This document shows, piece by piece, positions 41,533-49,709 of a stretch of 64,000 bases of DNA; position 1 is the first letter of the stretch, and every line of letters begins with the position of its first letter. Below the pieces are notes generated by a model, which saw only the letters and a list, made by a program, of their open reading frames with translations, was not told the origin of the DNA and did not search any database. A program made the translations under genes and the position numbers. The stretch lies in assembly GCA_034414555.1 (NCBI GenBank), contig DAOUMA010000020.1, positions 62,001 to 126,000 on the forward strand. The letters are read 5' to 3'. This DNA comes from CG2-30-46-19 sp034414555. GTDB taxonomy: Bacteria; Chloroflexota; Dehalococcoidia; GIF9; AB-539-J10.

Positions 41533-41561
41533 TTGACAGAATACACGGAAGCGTGTATGGT
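41533..41561 (+). promoter_or_regulatory. Predicted promoter with internal operator for the restriction-modification pair
   Basis: TTGACA (41533-41538), 17-base spacer, TATGGT (41556-41561). An inverted repeat ATACACG/CGTGTAT (41541-41547 and 41552-41558) fills most of the spacer and runs into the -10, the place where a repressor or a self-regulating methyltransferase would act. The methyltransferase ATG lies at 41609. Confidence 0.65.
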
Positions 41562-41608
41562 TAAATAAAAAGATAAGTAAGTCAGCAAAGAAGACGAGGC
41601 GGTTAATT

Positions 41609-42634
41609 ATGGAAGAAATTAAGCACATAAAGTTTTTGAACAGAATTATATGTGGCAATAATTTGGAACTGCTTGGGGATATTCCAGATAAAAGTATAAA
41701 TTTGGTTATAACATCTCCACCCTATTACAAACAGCGGGATTATGGTGAGGGAATAGGGAATGAGAGAACCGTCGAAGAGTATATCGAAAATTTGTGCAAA
41801 GTCTTCCATGAATGTGTTAGAGTAGTCAAAGATGATGGCAGTATTGTATTCAACATCGGGGATAAATATGAAAACGCAAATCTTTTGTTAGCACCGTATA
41901 GATTTGCTATCGAAGTCTTAGAAAAAGAGCCCGTAAAGCTTGCAAATAACATCACTTGGGTTAAACTAAACCCCACCCCTAGACAATTCAAAAGAAGACT
42001 TGTGAGTAGCACGGAGCCTTTTTTCCATTTTGTTAAGTCCGATAGTTACTATTACAACATAAATGAGTTTATGAGCCGTTTAGCTATTATAGAGCGGAAA
42101 AACAATAAAAGTAGTAATAACATAGGTAAAACATATGTCGAACTGATAGAAAGCTCCTCACTATCAGAGGAACAAAAAAATATGGCAAAAGAAGAACTAT
42201 TAGAGGTAATTCAAGAAGTTAAAACGGGTAAAATAGATAGTTTTCGTATGAAAATAAGAGGCATCCATTCCTCACCTTTTGGAGGACAAGACGGAGGCAG
42301 GAAAATTCAGTTAATGAAGAAGGGTTTTACTATAATAAGAATACACGGAGATGCCCTAAAGCGTGATGTGATTGAGTGTCCAGTAGAGACAATAAAAGGC
42401 TGTAAGCATCCAGCGATATACCCTGAGTATATAATTCAGGAATTACTTAAACTACTTACGCGGAAAGGTGATGTAGTTTTAGACCCCTTCATGGGCTCTG
42501 GAACTACGGCTGTAGCCTGTAAGAAGTTATGCCGGAACTACATAGGATTTGAAATCAACGCGGATTATTGTAAGTATGCCGAAGAAAGAATAAAAAACAT
42601 TGAATATCAACCGTCTATAGAGGGACTTTCATGA
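41609..42634 (+). CDS. DNA methyltransferase, N4-cytosine/N6-adenine beta class
   Basis: A 341-residue DNA methyltransferase. Motif IV is TSPPYY (about residue 37), the form typical of N4-cytosine or some N6-adenine enzymes, and motif I DPFMGSGTTAVACKKLCRNYIGFE lies near the C-terminus (about 288), the beta-type permuted order. A variable target-recognition region of about 190 residues separates them. It overlaps the following nuclease gene by four bases. AT-rich codon use contrasts with gatA and the downstream genes, pointing to transfer. The recognition sequence cannot be read from the protein. Confidence 0.93.
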   Translation: MEEIKHIKFLNRIICGNNLELLGDIPDKSINLVITSPPYYKQRDYGEGIGNERTVEEYIENLCKVFHECVRVVKDDGSIVFNIGDKYENANLLLAPYRFAIEVLEKEPVKLANNITWVKLNPTPRQFKRRLVSSTEPFFHFVKSDSYYYNINEFMSRLAIIERKNNKSSNNIGKTYVELIESSSLSEEQKNMAKEELLEVIQEVKTGKIDSFRMKIRGIHSSPFGGQDGGRKIQLMKKGFTIIRIHGDALKRDVIECPVETIKGCKHPAIYPEYIIQELLKLLTRKGDVVLDPFMGSGTTAVACKKLCRNYIGFEINADYCKYAEERIKNIEYQPSIEGLS

Positions 42635-43806
42635 AAGAAACCAAAGATCCTACTCAAATACTTGAACATACTTACAGACAAGCTACTGAGGAAATTACAA
42701 AAGACGATGGTAAATCTTTTCTGAATACACTCAACAGGGAACAAAAAGAATGGCTGATTACAATAGCAGACAAATGCGAATCGCTTAAGGCGGTAGTTAC
42801 AACACTCGCAACAAGTCTAACAAAGAAAATAGAAAGCCCTAAGCAAGATGTAAGATGCCACAAGATTGGACTGGAAGGTGGTTATTCAGGAAGAACATTT
42901 GATACCAATTATATAACACCGTTTTTCAAAAGGAAATTTCGAAGATTATCTATGAAGGAAAGTGGCTGGCTAACTAGGTCTATTGAACAAGCACACGCCT
43001 TTACTCTTGACTTCCCAGGTAAGATTAGAGACAAAAATGTAAAACAATCTTTTTTACAAATTCTGAATGATATTGAAGAAAATAAAGCCGACCCACAGAA
43101 ATATCTGGTAGGTTTGCTCATACTTCTAATACAACAAACTGCTATAACTCAAACAAAATTTACCCATGCTATTTCTAGAGAAACGGTAACTATTGAATCA
43201 ATAATAAAATGCTTAAAATCACACTTTTTCGGAGGATACAGTGTTTGGGGTGCGTCCCGGCTACCAGTCGTAGCAATATACTCAATATACCAAATATTAA
43301 TGAATGATGTTACACGATACCAAGGTAAGAAGCTTCAACCAATAAGAAGCCATTTAGCTCCAGATGTGCGTTCAAGAGCTATTGGAGATATAGAAGTAAC
43401 TGGTGGCAACGGCGAATACTTTGAAGCTGTTGAAATCAAACATAACATACCTATCAATTCTGCAATAATCGAGGACGCATACCAGAAATTCAAGGACACC
43501 CCTATCACACGCTATTACTTGTTAACGACGGCAGAACCCGATACTGAAAGTGGAGAAGAGGAACAGGTTAGAGCTCTAATAGCGAAAATTAGAAAAGAAC
43601 ATGGGTGTGAGATAATAGTTAATGGAATAATACCATCGTTAAAGTATTATCTGAGGCTATTACCAAATCCTGTGAATTTTATAGAAAGATACACAGATAA
43701 TTTAGGGGTAGAGTTCTCTAAAACTACAGAGATTAAAGAGCAACATCTAGCAGAGTGGGGAGGAATTATCAAAGAACTAACTAAAAACGCAATTTCAACG
43801 GAGTAA
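42631..43806 (+). CDS. Type II restriction endonuclease, PD-(D/E)XK type (possibly SacI-like)
   Basis: A 391-residue protein coupled by ATGA overlap to the methyltransferase. It contains GGYSGRTFDTNYITPFFKRKF and SMKESGWLTRSIEQ, which by memory resemble the SacI-like restriction endonuclease family, and a candidate PD-(D/E)XK site: the Asp of AIGDIEV followed about 15 residues later by EAVEIKH (E-x-K). Partnership with a methyltransferase, length and AT-rich composition support a restriction enzyme. Family assignment is tentative; the nuclease call is stronger than the SacI call. Confidence 0.75.
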   Translation: MKETKDPTQILEHTYRQATEEITKDDGKSFLNTLNREQKEWLITIADKCESLKAVVTTLATSLTKKIESPKQDVRCHKIGLEGGYSGRTFDTNYITPFFKRKFRRLSMKESGWLTRSIEQAHAFTLDFPGKIRDKNVKQSFLQILNDIEENKADPQKYLVGLLILLIQQTAITQTKFTHAISRETVTIESIIKCLKSHFFGGYSVWGASRLPVVAIYSIYQILMNDVTRYQGKKLQPIRSHLAPDVRSRAIGDIEVTGGNGEYFEAVEIKHNIPINSAIIEDAYQKFKDTPITRYYLLTTAEPDTESGEEEQVRALIAKIRKEHGCEIIVNGIIPSLKYYLRLLPNPVNFIERYTDNLGVEFSKTTEIKEQHLAEWGGIIKELTKNAISTE

Positions 43807-43880
43807 TGATAATACCACCTCCACAAGTAAAATAACTCCCAAGCAAACAGCCTAGCATTGCAAAGTCGAGACAAGTCTTT

Positions 43881-43960
43881 TATAAGAGGGGCGAAGCCTC
43901 TCTTAAATAAATTCTTCCCCTTCCCTTGTTAAGGGAGGGGGATATAAGGGGAGGGTTACC
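43881..43960 (+). repeat. MITE-like palindromic repeat, degenerate partial copy C
   Basis: The stretch has two hairpins, TAAGAGGGG...CCTCTCTTA and CCCCTTCCCTTGTTAAGGGAGGGG, in the order seen in the other copies, and ends in GGGGAGGGTTACC. Terminal GTGTTTA repeats are missing and the similarity is lower than between copies A, B and D. It follows the restriction endonuclease gene. Confidence 0.65.
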
Positions 43961-43973
43961 TGAATAAAAAGCT

Positions 43974-44195
43974 ATGAGTGATCTGAAAGTCACCTGCTAT
44001 TCAGGCCATACCTATGCCGAACGACCACAATCTTTCCTGTGGCAGGGTAAAGAATATAAGGTTAAGGAGATAGAAAAAGCATGGGAAGAGCCTGGTAAAA
44101 GGTTGTTTAAGGTTACTACGGATAGAGGTAAATTATTTGAGTTATGCTACAATGAAGCAGATGGCCAATGGTCAGCTATTGAGCTGGTAGCTTAG
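43974..44195 (+). CDS. Small conserved-type protein (DUF6504-like)
   Basis: A 73-residue protein with a beta-rich pattern, VTCYSGHTYAERPQSFLWQGKEYKVKEIEKAWEEP ... FKVTTDRGKLFELCYNEADGQW. The order FLW-x-G-x-x-Y-x-V, then a strand with FEL and a final aromatic resembles short DUF6504-type proteins of unknown function. It ends eight bases before the Lrp regulator, so they are likely co-transcribed. Confidence 0.75.
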   Translation: MSDLKVTCYSGHTYAERPQSFLWQGKEYKVKEIEKAWEEPGKRLFKVTTDRGKLFELCYNEADGQWSAIELVA

Positions 44196-44203
44196 GAGGC
44201 GAT

Positions 44204-44683
44204 ATGAACGAAATCTTTGAGATTCTGGAGGATAACGCTCGGGCAACCCCGGAGCAAATTGCTGCTATGGTTGATATATCTGCCGGCAAGGTAAAAAGCA
44301 TAATCAAGAAAGCTGAGGAAGATAAAACTATTCTGAAATATAAGACCATAATTAACTGGGCTAAATTAGGCCGGGAAGAGGTGTTGGCGTTAATTGAGGT
44401 TAAGGTGGCGCCGCAGCGAGATGTAGGCTTTGATGCTATTGCGGAGCGTATCTGCCGCTTCCAGGAGGTGTATTCTGCCTACCTGGTTTCGGGCACTTAC
44501 GACCTGGCGATATTGGCGAAGGGCAAAAACATGCAGGAAATAGCTGGCTTTGTAACTGGAAAGCTGGCTCCATTGGAAAAAGTGCAAAGCACCACCACCC
44601 ATTTTCTGCTCAAGCGGTATAAGGATGATGGTGAATTGCTTGAACCCACAGAGGAGAATAAACGGCTGCCGTTAAGCCTGTAA
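44204..44683 (+). CDS. Lrp/AsnC-family transcriptional regulator
   Basis: A 159-residue regulator with an N-terminal helix-turn-helix (ILEDNARATPEQIAAMVDISAGKVKSIIKKAEED) and a C-terminal RAM ligand-binding domain (VLALIEVKVAPQRDVGFDAIAERICRFQEVYSAYLVSGTYDLAILAKG). Such proteins sense amino acids. AGGAGG precedes the ATG. The aminotransferase gene starts ten bases later, so it is likely the local target or partner. Confidence 0.93.
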   Translation: MNEIFEILEDNARATPEQIAAMVDISAGKVKSIIKKAEEDKTILKYKTIINWAKLGREEVLALIEVKVAPQRDVGFDAIAERICRFQEVYSAYLVSGTYDLAILAKGKNMQEIAGFVTGKLAPLEKVQSTTTHFLLKRYKDDGELLEPTEENKRLPLSL

Positions 44684-44692
44684 TCTACTAGC

Positions 44693-45877
44693 ATGGACAC
44701 TATTCAGATTAAAACTATGGATAATTTTATTTCACAGAAGGTAAACAACATATCGCCCTCAGGCATCAGGAAGTTTTTTGACTTACTCTCCTCTCTAGAA
44801 GGTGTTATCTCCCTTGGTGTAGGTGAGCCGGACTTTGTTACCCCATGGCACATCAGGGAAGCTGCTACATATTCCCTGGAGAGGGGTTATACCATGTATA
44901 CCTCAAACTACGGTATGCTCGAATTGCGTCAAGAGCTGGCAGGGTACCTGGAACGTCATTATGGGATTAGCTACCAGCATGAGCGAGAAATCCTCGTCAC
45001 CGTTGGTGTCAGTGAAGGGCTTGACCTTGCGATGCGAGCTATTCTGAACCCCGGTGATGAAGTGATTATTCCCGAACCATGGTATGTCTCTTATCCGCCC
45101 TGTGTCATCCTCGCTGGTGGCATACCGGTATTTGTGCCTACAAGCAAACAAAATAATTTTGCCCTCAAGGCCGAAGATGTTGAACCCCTGATTAATAAAC
45201 ATACTAAGGCTATCCTCATCGGCTATCCCTCCAATCCCACTGGCGCAGTGATGCCGCGTGAGGAACTGAGCAAAATCGCCAGGTTAGCTCAAAAATACAA
45301 CCTCCTGGTGGTTTCAGATGAGATTTATGCCAGGTTGGTCTATGGGGTGGAGCACACCTGTTTTGCCAGTCTTCCGGGGATGAAAGAGCAAACCATTTTG
45401 CTCGGTGGATTTTCCAAGGCATTTGCCATGACTGGCTGGCGGATAGGCTATATAGGTGCTAACCAGCAGCTTATCGAAGCTATGGTCAAGATTCACCAGT
45501 ATACCATGCTTTGTGTGCCAACGATGTCGCAAATGGCTGCTATCGAGGCATTAAGGTCTGGTGACGATGATGTTGACAAAATGGTTAAGGAATATGATAG
45601 GCGTCGAAAGTTCATAGTCAAGAGGCTAAATGAAATTGGCCTACCTTGTTTTGAACCTAAGGGAGCTTTTTATGCTTTTCCTTCGATAGAGGCTACCGGG
45701 ATGAATTCCGAAGAGTTTGCCGAAAGGCTACTGATGGAGGAGCGGGTGGCTGCAGTGCCTGGCTCTGCCTTTGGACAATGCGGCGAAGGCTTTATCCGCT
45801 GCTGCTATGCTACCTCCATGGCTAGCATTGAGGAAGCACTGAAAAGAATGGATAGATTTGTTAAAAAGAACCATTGA
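44693..45877 (+). CDS. Class I/II PLP-dependent aminotransferase (AspC/aromatic type)
   Basis: A 394-residue fold-type I aminotransferase that transfers amino groups between amino acids and 2-oxo acids. Markers are ISLGVGEPDFVTP, YTSNYGMLELRQELAGYL, the PLP-contacting GYPSNPTGAVM, SDEIYARLVY and the Schiff-base lysine in GGFSKAFAMTGWRIGY (about residue 239), then the carboxylate arginine in FIRCCYATS. Substrate preference is open; archaeal-like aspartate/aromatic transaminases are the nearest by feel. Translation may start at ATG 44693 or eight codons later. Confidence 0.94.
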   Translation: MDTIQIKTMDNFISQKVNNISPSGIRKFFDLLSSLEGVISLGVGEPDFVTPWHIREAATYSLERGYTMYTSNYGMLELRQELAGYLERHYGISYQHEREILVTVGVSEGLDLAMRAILNPGDEVIIPEPWYVSYPPCVILAGGIPVFVPTSKQNNFALKAEDVEPLINKHTKAILIGYPSNPTGAVMPREELSKIARLAQKYNLLVVSDEIYARLVYGVEHTCFASLPGMKEQTILLGGFSKAFAMTGWRIGYIGANQQLIEAMVKIHQYTMLCVPTMSQMAAIEALRSGDDDVDKMVKEYDRRRKFIVKRLNEIGLPCFEPKGAFYAFPSIEATGMNSEEFAERLLMEERVAAVPGSAFGQCGEGFIRCCYATSMASIEEALKRMDRFVKKNH

Positions 45878-45888
45878 GGATGGGGAAA

Positions 45889-46611
45889 ATGGGAAAAGAG
45901 TTGTATTCTATGTGTGCTAAGTGTGCTAAAAGAATTTGTGAGCCCTATACCCCGATTAGCACGGAACCACCCCCTGTAGAAGAAGCACCGCTTTTCTGTC
46001 CTATGCGGCTTAAACATAGCGTAATTGAAGAGGCTCTGGCTGAATATGACAAACCTGATATTAAAGAATTTGCTCGTCTTTCTTCGCTGCAAGAAGCCGA
46101 GTGCTATGAATGGGTTCCCACAGGTAGCGGAGATAGCCTGGGGCTCAGGACTAAATTTCCCCGGTTGGAAGAGACGATGCAATTTGCTCGAAAAAAGGGC
46201 TATCACAAATTAGGCATTGCTTTCTGCATCGGGTTGGACAACGAAGCTCGGATTCTGGACAGGATGCTGGAAAACCACGGTTTCCAGGTAGTATCTGTTT
46301 GCTGTAAGGTAGGGATGGTTGATAAGGAGAGGATAGGGCTTAAAAGGGGAGAAATGATATTAGGGAAAAGAGGTTACATGTGTTATGAGTCTATGTGTAG
46401 CCCTATTGCTCAGGCAGAAATTCTAAATTCAGAGGGGGTGGACCTGGCTATCCTTCTGGGGCTATGTGTGGGACATGATACTTTGTTTATTAAATATTGT
46501 CGGGTTCCAATGACTGTGCTTGCGGTGAAAGATAGGGTATTCGGGCACAATCCATTGGCTGCCATTTATCTATCCTCTTCACCTTATTATAGTCGACTTA
46601 TGACTTCCTGA
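45889..46611 (+). CDS. DUF1847 protein, probable metal-binding
   Basis: A protein of about 240 residues with many cysteines: SMCAKCAKRIC at the N-terminus, FCPMR, then GIAFCIGLDNEARILDRMLENHGFQVVSVCCKVG, CSPIAQAEILN and GLCVGHDTLFIKY. This pattern matches the DUF1847 family of predicted metal- or cluster-binding proteins of anaerobes. Function is unknown. Three candidate starts exist (TTG 45874, ATG 45880, ATG 45889); the last has a GGGG sequence correctly placed. It follows the aminotransferase closely and ends in a hairpin. Confidence 0.85.
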   Translation: MGKELYSMCAKCAKRICEPYTPISTEPPPVEEAPLFCPMRLKHSVIEEALAEYDKPDIKEFARLSSLQEAECYEWVPTGSGDSLGLRTKFPRLEETMQFARKKGYHKLGIAFCIGLDNEARILDRMLENHGFQVVSVCCKVGMVDKERIGLKRGEMILGKRGYMCYESMCSPIAQAEILNSEGVDLAILLGLCVGHDTLFIKYCRVPMTVLAVKDRVFGHNPLAAIYLSSSPYYSRLMTS

Positions 46612-46624
46612 AAGAATCAGGAAG
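46604..46624. terminator. Intrinsic terminator-like hairpin between convergent genes
   Basis: CTTCCTGA (46604-46611), loop AAGAA and TCAGGAAG (46617-46624), followed by ATTTAT. The stem overlaps the stop codon of the DUF1847 gene and lies before the trpS stop on the other strand, so it may serve both directions. Confidence 0.6.
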
Positions 46625-46654
46625 ATTTATAGAATCGAGTTAAGATTCCGTCCT

Positions 46655-47629
46655 CTAAAGGAGCCTCATGTTCTCTTTGACTTCCCTCATAGTCTCTTTG
46701 GCGATAGCCTCAGCGCGGGTAGCTCCATCAGCGAGAACTTCAGTAACATAGTTGGGTTTTGCCGCTAAAGCAGCCCTCTTTTCTCGGAAAGGTTCAAGAT
46801 TTGAGGCGATATTCGCCGCCAATAGTTTCTTGCACTCAACGCAGCCGATTTTAGCGCTGCGGCAATCCGAGGCAATTTCATCTACTCTATCGGGGGTGAA
46901 GAATTTGTGGAGGCTGAAGATGTTGCATATTTCGGGGTGCCCCTGGTCGGAGCGATAGCGGCGGGCGGGGTCGGTGACTGCAGTCATCACTCTTTCCAGG
47001 ATTTGTTGTGGGGAAGATGCTATCTCAATGTAGTTATTGTAGCTTTTGCTCATCTTGCTAACTCCGTCCAGCCCCATTATCAGGGGGAATTGGGTGAGCT
47101 TTGCCTGTGGCTCAGGAAATACAAATCCAAAGAGTGAATTAAATCGGCGCACTATCTCTCGAGCTAACTCAAGATGAGGAAGCTGGTCTTCGCCTACAGG
47201 GACAACCTCTCCCTTGTAAAGGGCAATATCAGCAGTCATAAGCACCGGATAGCCTACCAGCCCGTAGTTGACATTATGTGGCTGCATCTTTACTTTCTCT
47301 TTAAATGTTGGCACACGCAACAGCCAATTTAGTGGAGTCACCATGCTGAACAGGGTATGAAGTTCCGTAACTTGAGGGACATGGGATTGAACAAAGAGGA
47401 TGCTCTTCTCGGGGTCAATGCCTGCTGCCAGCCAGTCAAGCACCATTTCGTGGATATCCTCCTGGAGAGTATCGGTATTTTCCAGCGTGGTAAGGGCGTG
47501 GATATCCACCACGCAGTAAATGCAATTGTATTCCTGTTGAAGTGAAACGCAATTCTGGATGGTTCCCAGGTAATTGCCAATGTGCTGATTACCGGTCGGG
47601 CGGAATCCCGAAAAAACACGCTTCTTCAT
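46655..47629 (-). CDS. trpS: Tryptophanyl-tRNA synthetase
   Basis: A 324-residue class I synthetase of normal bacterial length that charges tRNA-Trp. The HIGH-type motif is HIGNYLG (residues 17-23) and the KMSKS motif is intact (GLDGVSKMSKSYNN, about residue 193). Other conserved parts are YCVVDIHALTT, MTADIALYKGEVVPVGEDQLPHLELAREI. It lies downstream of a tRNA-Glu gene on the same strand. No T-box leader is visible. Confidence 0.97.
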   Translation of the reverse strand: MKKRVFSGFRPTGNQHIGNYLGTIQNCVSLQQEYNCIYCVVDIHALTTLENTDTLQEDIHEMVLDWLAAGIDPEKSILFVQSHVPQVTELHTLFSMVTPLNWLLRVPTFKEKVKMQPHNVNYGLVGYPVLMTADIALYKGEVVPVGEDQLPHLELAREIVRRFNSLFGFVFPEPQAKLTQFPLIMGLDGVSKMSKSYNNYIEIASSPQQILERVMTAVTDPARRYRSDQGHPEICNIFSLHKFFTPDRVDEIASDCRSAKIGCVECKKLLAANIASNLEPFREKRAALAAKPNYVTEVLADGATRAEAIAKETMREVKENMRLL

Positions 47630-47745
47630 TTTATGGCGAGAAGTTTAGCATATGGATAGGCAGCCAGCAAAGATACTTGCTATTCCCATTTTGGAGGAAT
47701 CGCAGCAGCTCGAGACTGACATATTAAACAGCAAGTGTGAAAAAT

Positions 47746-47825
<80 letters not shown>

Positions 47826-47965
47826 TATTATTATGGTCTTTGTAAGCTGAAGGGTCAAGCCAGGGCATGAACAGAAGAAAGTAAGTAGCCTGGTTTCTGG
47901 TGTTGTCCTTTGGAAGAGGAAGGATTAGAATAGTTAGCAAATTGTGGCTTGAAAGGCAAATAGTA

Positions 47966-48880
47966 ATGGGAGTCAAACTTTACAAGAGACCAAGGCTCAA
48001 AAATCCGGTCATGATAGCCAGCTGGCCTGGAATCGCAAATATCGGGCTCATCGCTGTTGATACTCTAAGGGAAGCATTGGAGGCGGAGGAATTTGGGGAG
48101 ATAGAACCATGGGATTTCTTCTATCCTCAGCGAGTGTCAATTAAGGACGGTGTCTTGGAAGCTTTGGAATTTCCCAGCAGTAAATTTTATTTCAGGAAGA
48201 CCAGGAAGCAGGATTTGATATTTTTCATCGGCGAAGAACAGCCTGCCGGGGGTAGCAGTGTATATGCGGAGGGAGAGAAGGCTTATCAGATAGCTAACCT
48301 TGTTTTAGATGTTGCTGAGAAGTTCCACTGTCGAAGAGTCTATACTTCGGGAGCTGCTGTGGCTCCGATTCACTACACAATGGTTCCCAAGGTCTGGGCA
48401 GTGCCCAATAATCGAGATTTAGTTGCCGAGACTAGGAAATATGAGAACACCATTTTAATGAGTGAAATCGAGGGGAGGGAGGGGCAGGGCAACATTGTTG
48501 GGTTGAATGGGCTCTTGCTGGGAGTGGCGAGAAAGCGGGGGATTGAGGCTATTTGTGTGATGGGGGAGATACCAGTTTACCTGCAGGGCTTACCATTGCC
48601 TTATCCTAAGGCTTCAAGGTCAGTGCTGGAAGTACTGACTCGTAGTCTAGGAATTGAAGTTGACATAAGTAAACTGGATAGATGGGCAGAACAGCTAGAA
48701 CAAGAAATTGAGGACGTTTATAACCAAATTCCTTCAGAGATAAAGAAACAGCTGGAGAAGCTAAAACAGGTAACTTATGCTAAGTCTGCTGAACCCAGTC
48801 CGATAACTGAAGAGGATAAGAGAAAGATTATGAAGGACATTGATAAATTCTTTAAGAAACGAGGTGGGGGAATTGAGTGA
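47966..48880 (+). CDS. PAC2-family protein (copy 1)
   Basis: A 304-residue protein of the PAC2 family, relatives of proteasome assembly chaperones found in archaea and some bacteria. It shows NPVMIASWPGIANIGLIAVDTLREAL, FGEIEPWDFFYP, DLIFFIGEEQPAGG, VYTSGAAVAPIHYT, GLNGLLLGVARKRGIEAICVMGEIPVYL and SRSVLEVLTRSLGIEVD, the usual family order, then a C-terminal helical tail of about 60 residues. No proteasome gene is nearby and the bacterial role is unknown. ATG 47966 starts at the domain; a longer frame upstream is unlikely. Confidence 0.88.
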   Translation: MGVKLYKRPRLKNPVMIASWPGIANIGLIAVDTLREALEAEEFGEIEPWDFFYPQRVSIKDGVLEALEFPSSKFYFRKTRKQDLIFFIGEEQPAGGSSVYAEGEKAYQIANLVLDVAEKFHCRRVYTSGAAVAPIHYTMVPKVWAVPNNRDLVAETRKYENTILMSEIEGREGQGNIVGLNGLLLGVARKRGIEAICVMGEIPVYLQGLPLPYPKASRSVLEVLTRSLGIEVDISKLDRWAEQLEQEIEDVYNQIPSEIKKQLEKLKQVTYAKSAEPSPITEEDKRKIMKDIDKFFKKRGGGIE

Positions 48881-49706
48881 GAGGAGTCCGTTTAAAGTCT
48901 ATAGAAAACCGAAATTTCAAAGTTCCTCTCTGGTGGTAGGCTGGAGTGAAGATGCTGGTCAATTAGGTCCCGGCGTTATCGATTATTTAAGCCAGAGATT
49001 AGGTGGTGAAAGATTTGGTGAAATTGAACCTGAGGGTTTTTTCTCCTTAAGCGGGGTTAGGGTGGAGGATGACGTAGCTCAATTTCCGGAGAGCACTTTT
49101 TACTCCTGCGAGGAGAATAACCTGGTTATTTTTAGAAGCGCCGCGCCTGGATTTGAGTGGTATAAATTCCTGAATTCAATTCTGGATGTAGCTGGGCATT
49201 ACTGTGGGACAAAAGAATTATACACCATTGGGGGGATGGTTACTTTAGCTCCTCACACCGCTCCCCGGACATTATTGGCTGTCGCCAGCTCGCAGGAAGT
49301 AAAGGATGTTTTAGGTCAATATAATTTAGCCAGGGATATGGATTATGAAACTCCGCCCGGTCAAAGGCCGACATTAAATTCCTTTCTGTTATGGATGGCT
49401 GCGAGGAGAAATATTCCCGGGGTAAATCTCTGGGTGCCAATACCGTTTTATCTGGTAACGAGTGAAGACCCTGAGGCTCAGAAGAGAGTCCTTCAATTCT
49501 TTGATGAAAGATTTGGGTTGAACATCGACTTTGGCGATATTGACCATGATATTGAGGAACAAAATGAAAAACTAGCTCAGGCAAGGCTTCGTCTTCCTGA
49601 GGTCGATGATTATATTCGGAGGTTAGAAAGCAACCTCAGGTTATCTCAGGAAGAGAATGAGAGATTAACCCAGGAGATCGAGGAATTTTTGAGAAAAGAG
49701 GAATAA
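48873..49706 (+). CDS. PAC2-family protein (copy 2, diverged)
   Basis: A protein of about 277 residues paralogous to the preceding gene. SLVVGWSEDAGQLGPGVIDYLSQRL, FGEIEPEGFFSLSGVRVEDDVAQFPESTFY, LYTIGGMVTLAPHTAPRTLLAV, LNSFLLWMAARRNIPGVNLWVPIPFYL and LQFFDERFGLNIDFGDID parallel copy 1 segment by segment. A coiled-coil tail (YIRRLESNLRLSQEENERLTQEIEEFL) ends it. TTG 48873 after GAGGTGGGGG overlaps the stop of copy 1 by eight bases; GTG 48864 is an alternative. The pair probably makes a heteromer. Confidence 0.85.
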   Translation: MSERSPFKVYRKPKFQSSSLVVGWSEDAGQLGPGVIDYLSQRLGGERFGEIEPEGFFSLSGVRVEDDVAQFPESTFYSCEENNLVIFRSAAPGFEWYKFLNSILDVAGHYCGTKELYTIGGMVTLAPHTAPRTLLAVASSQEVKDVLGQYNLARDMDYETPPGQRPTLNSFLLWMAARRNIPGVNLWVPIPFYLVTSEDPEAQKRVLQFFDERFGLNIDFGDIDHDIEEQNEKLAQARLRLPEVDDYIRRLESNLRLSQEENERLTQEIEEFLRKEE

Positions 49707-49709
49707 TTG

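Noticed and set aside
47630..47745. T-box leader before trpS
   Set aside because: The leader is short and I see no T-box sequence or specifier hairpin.
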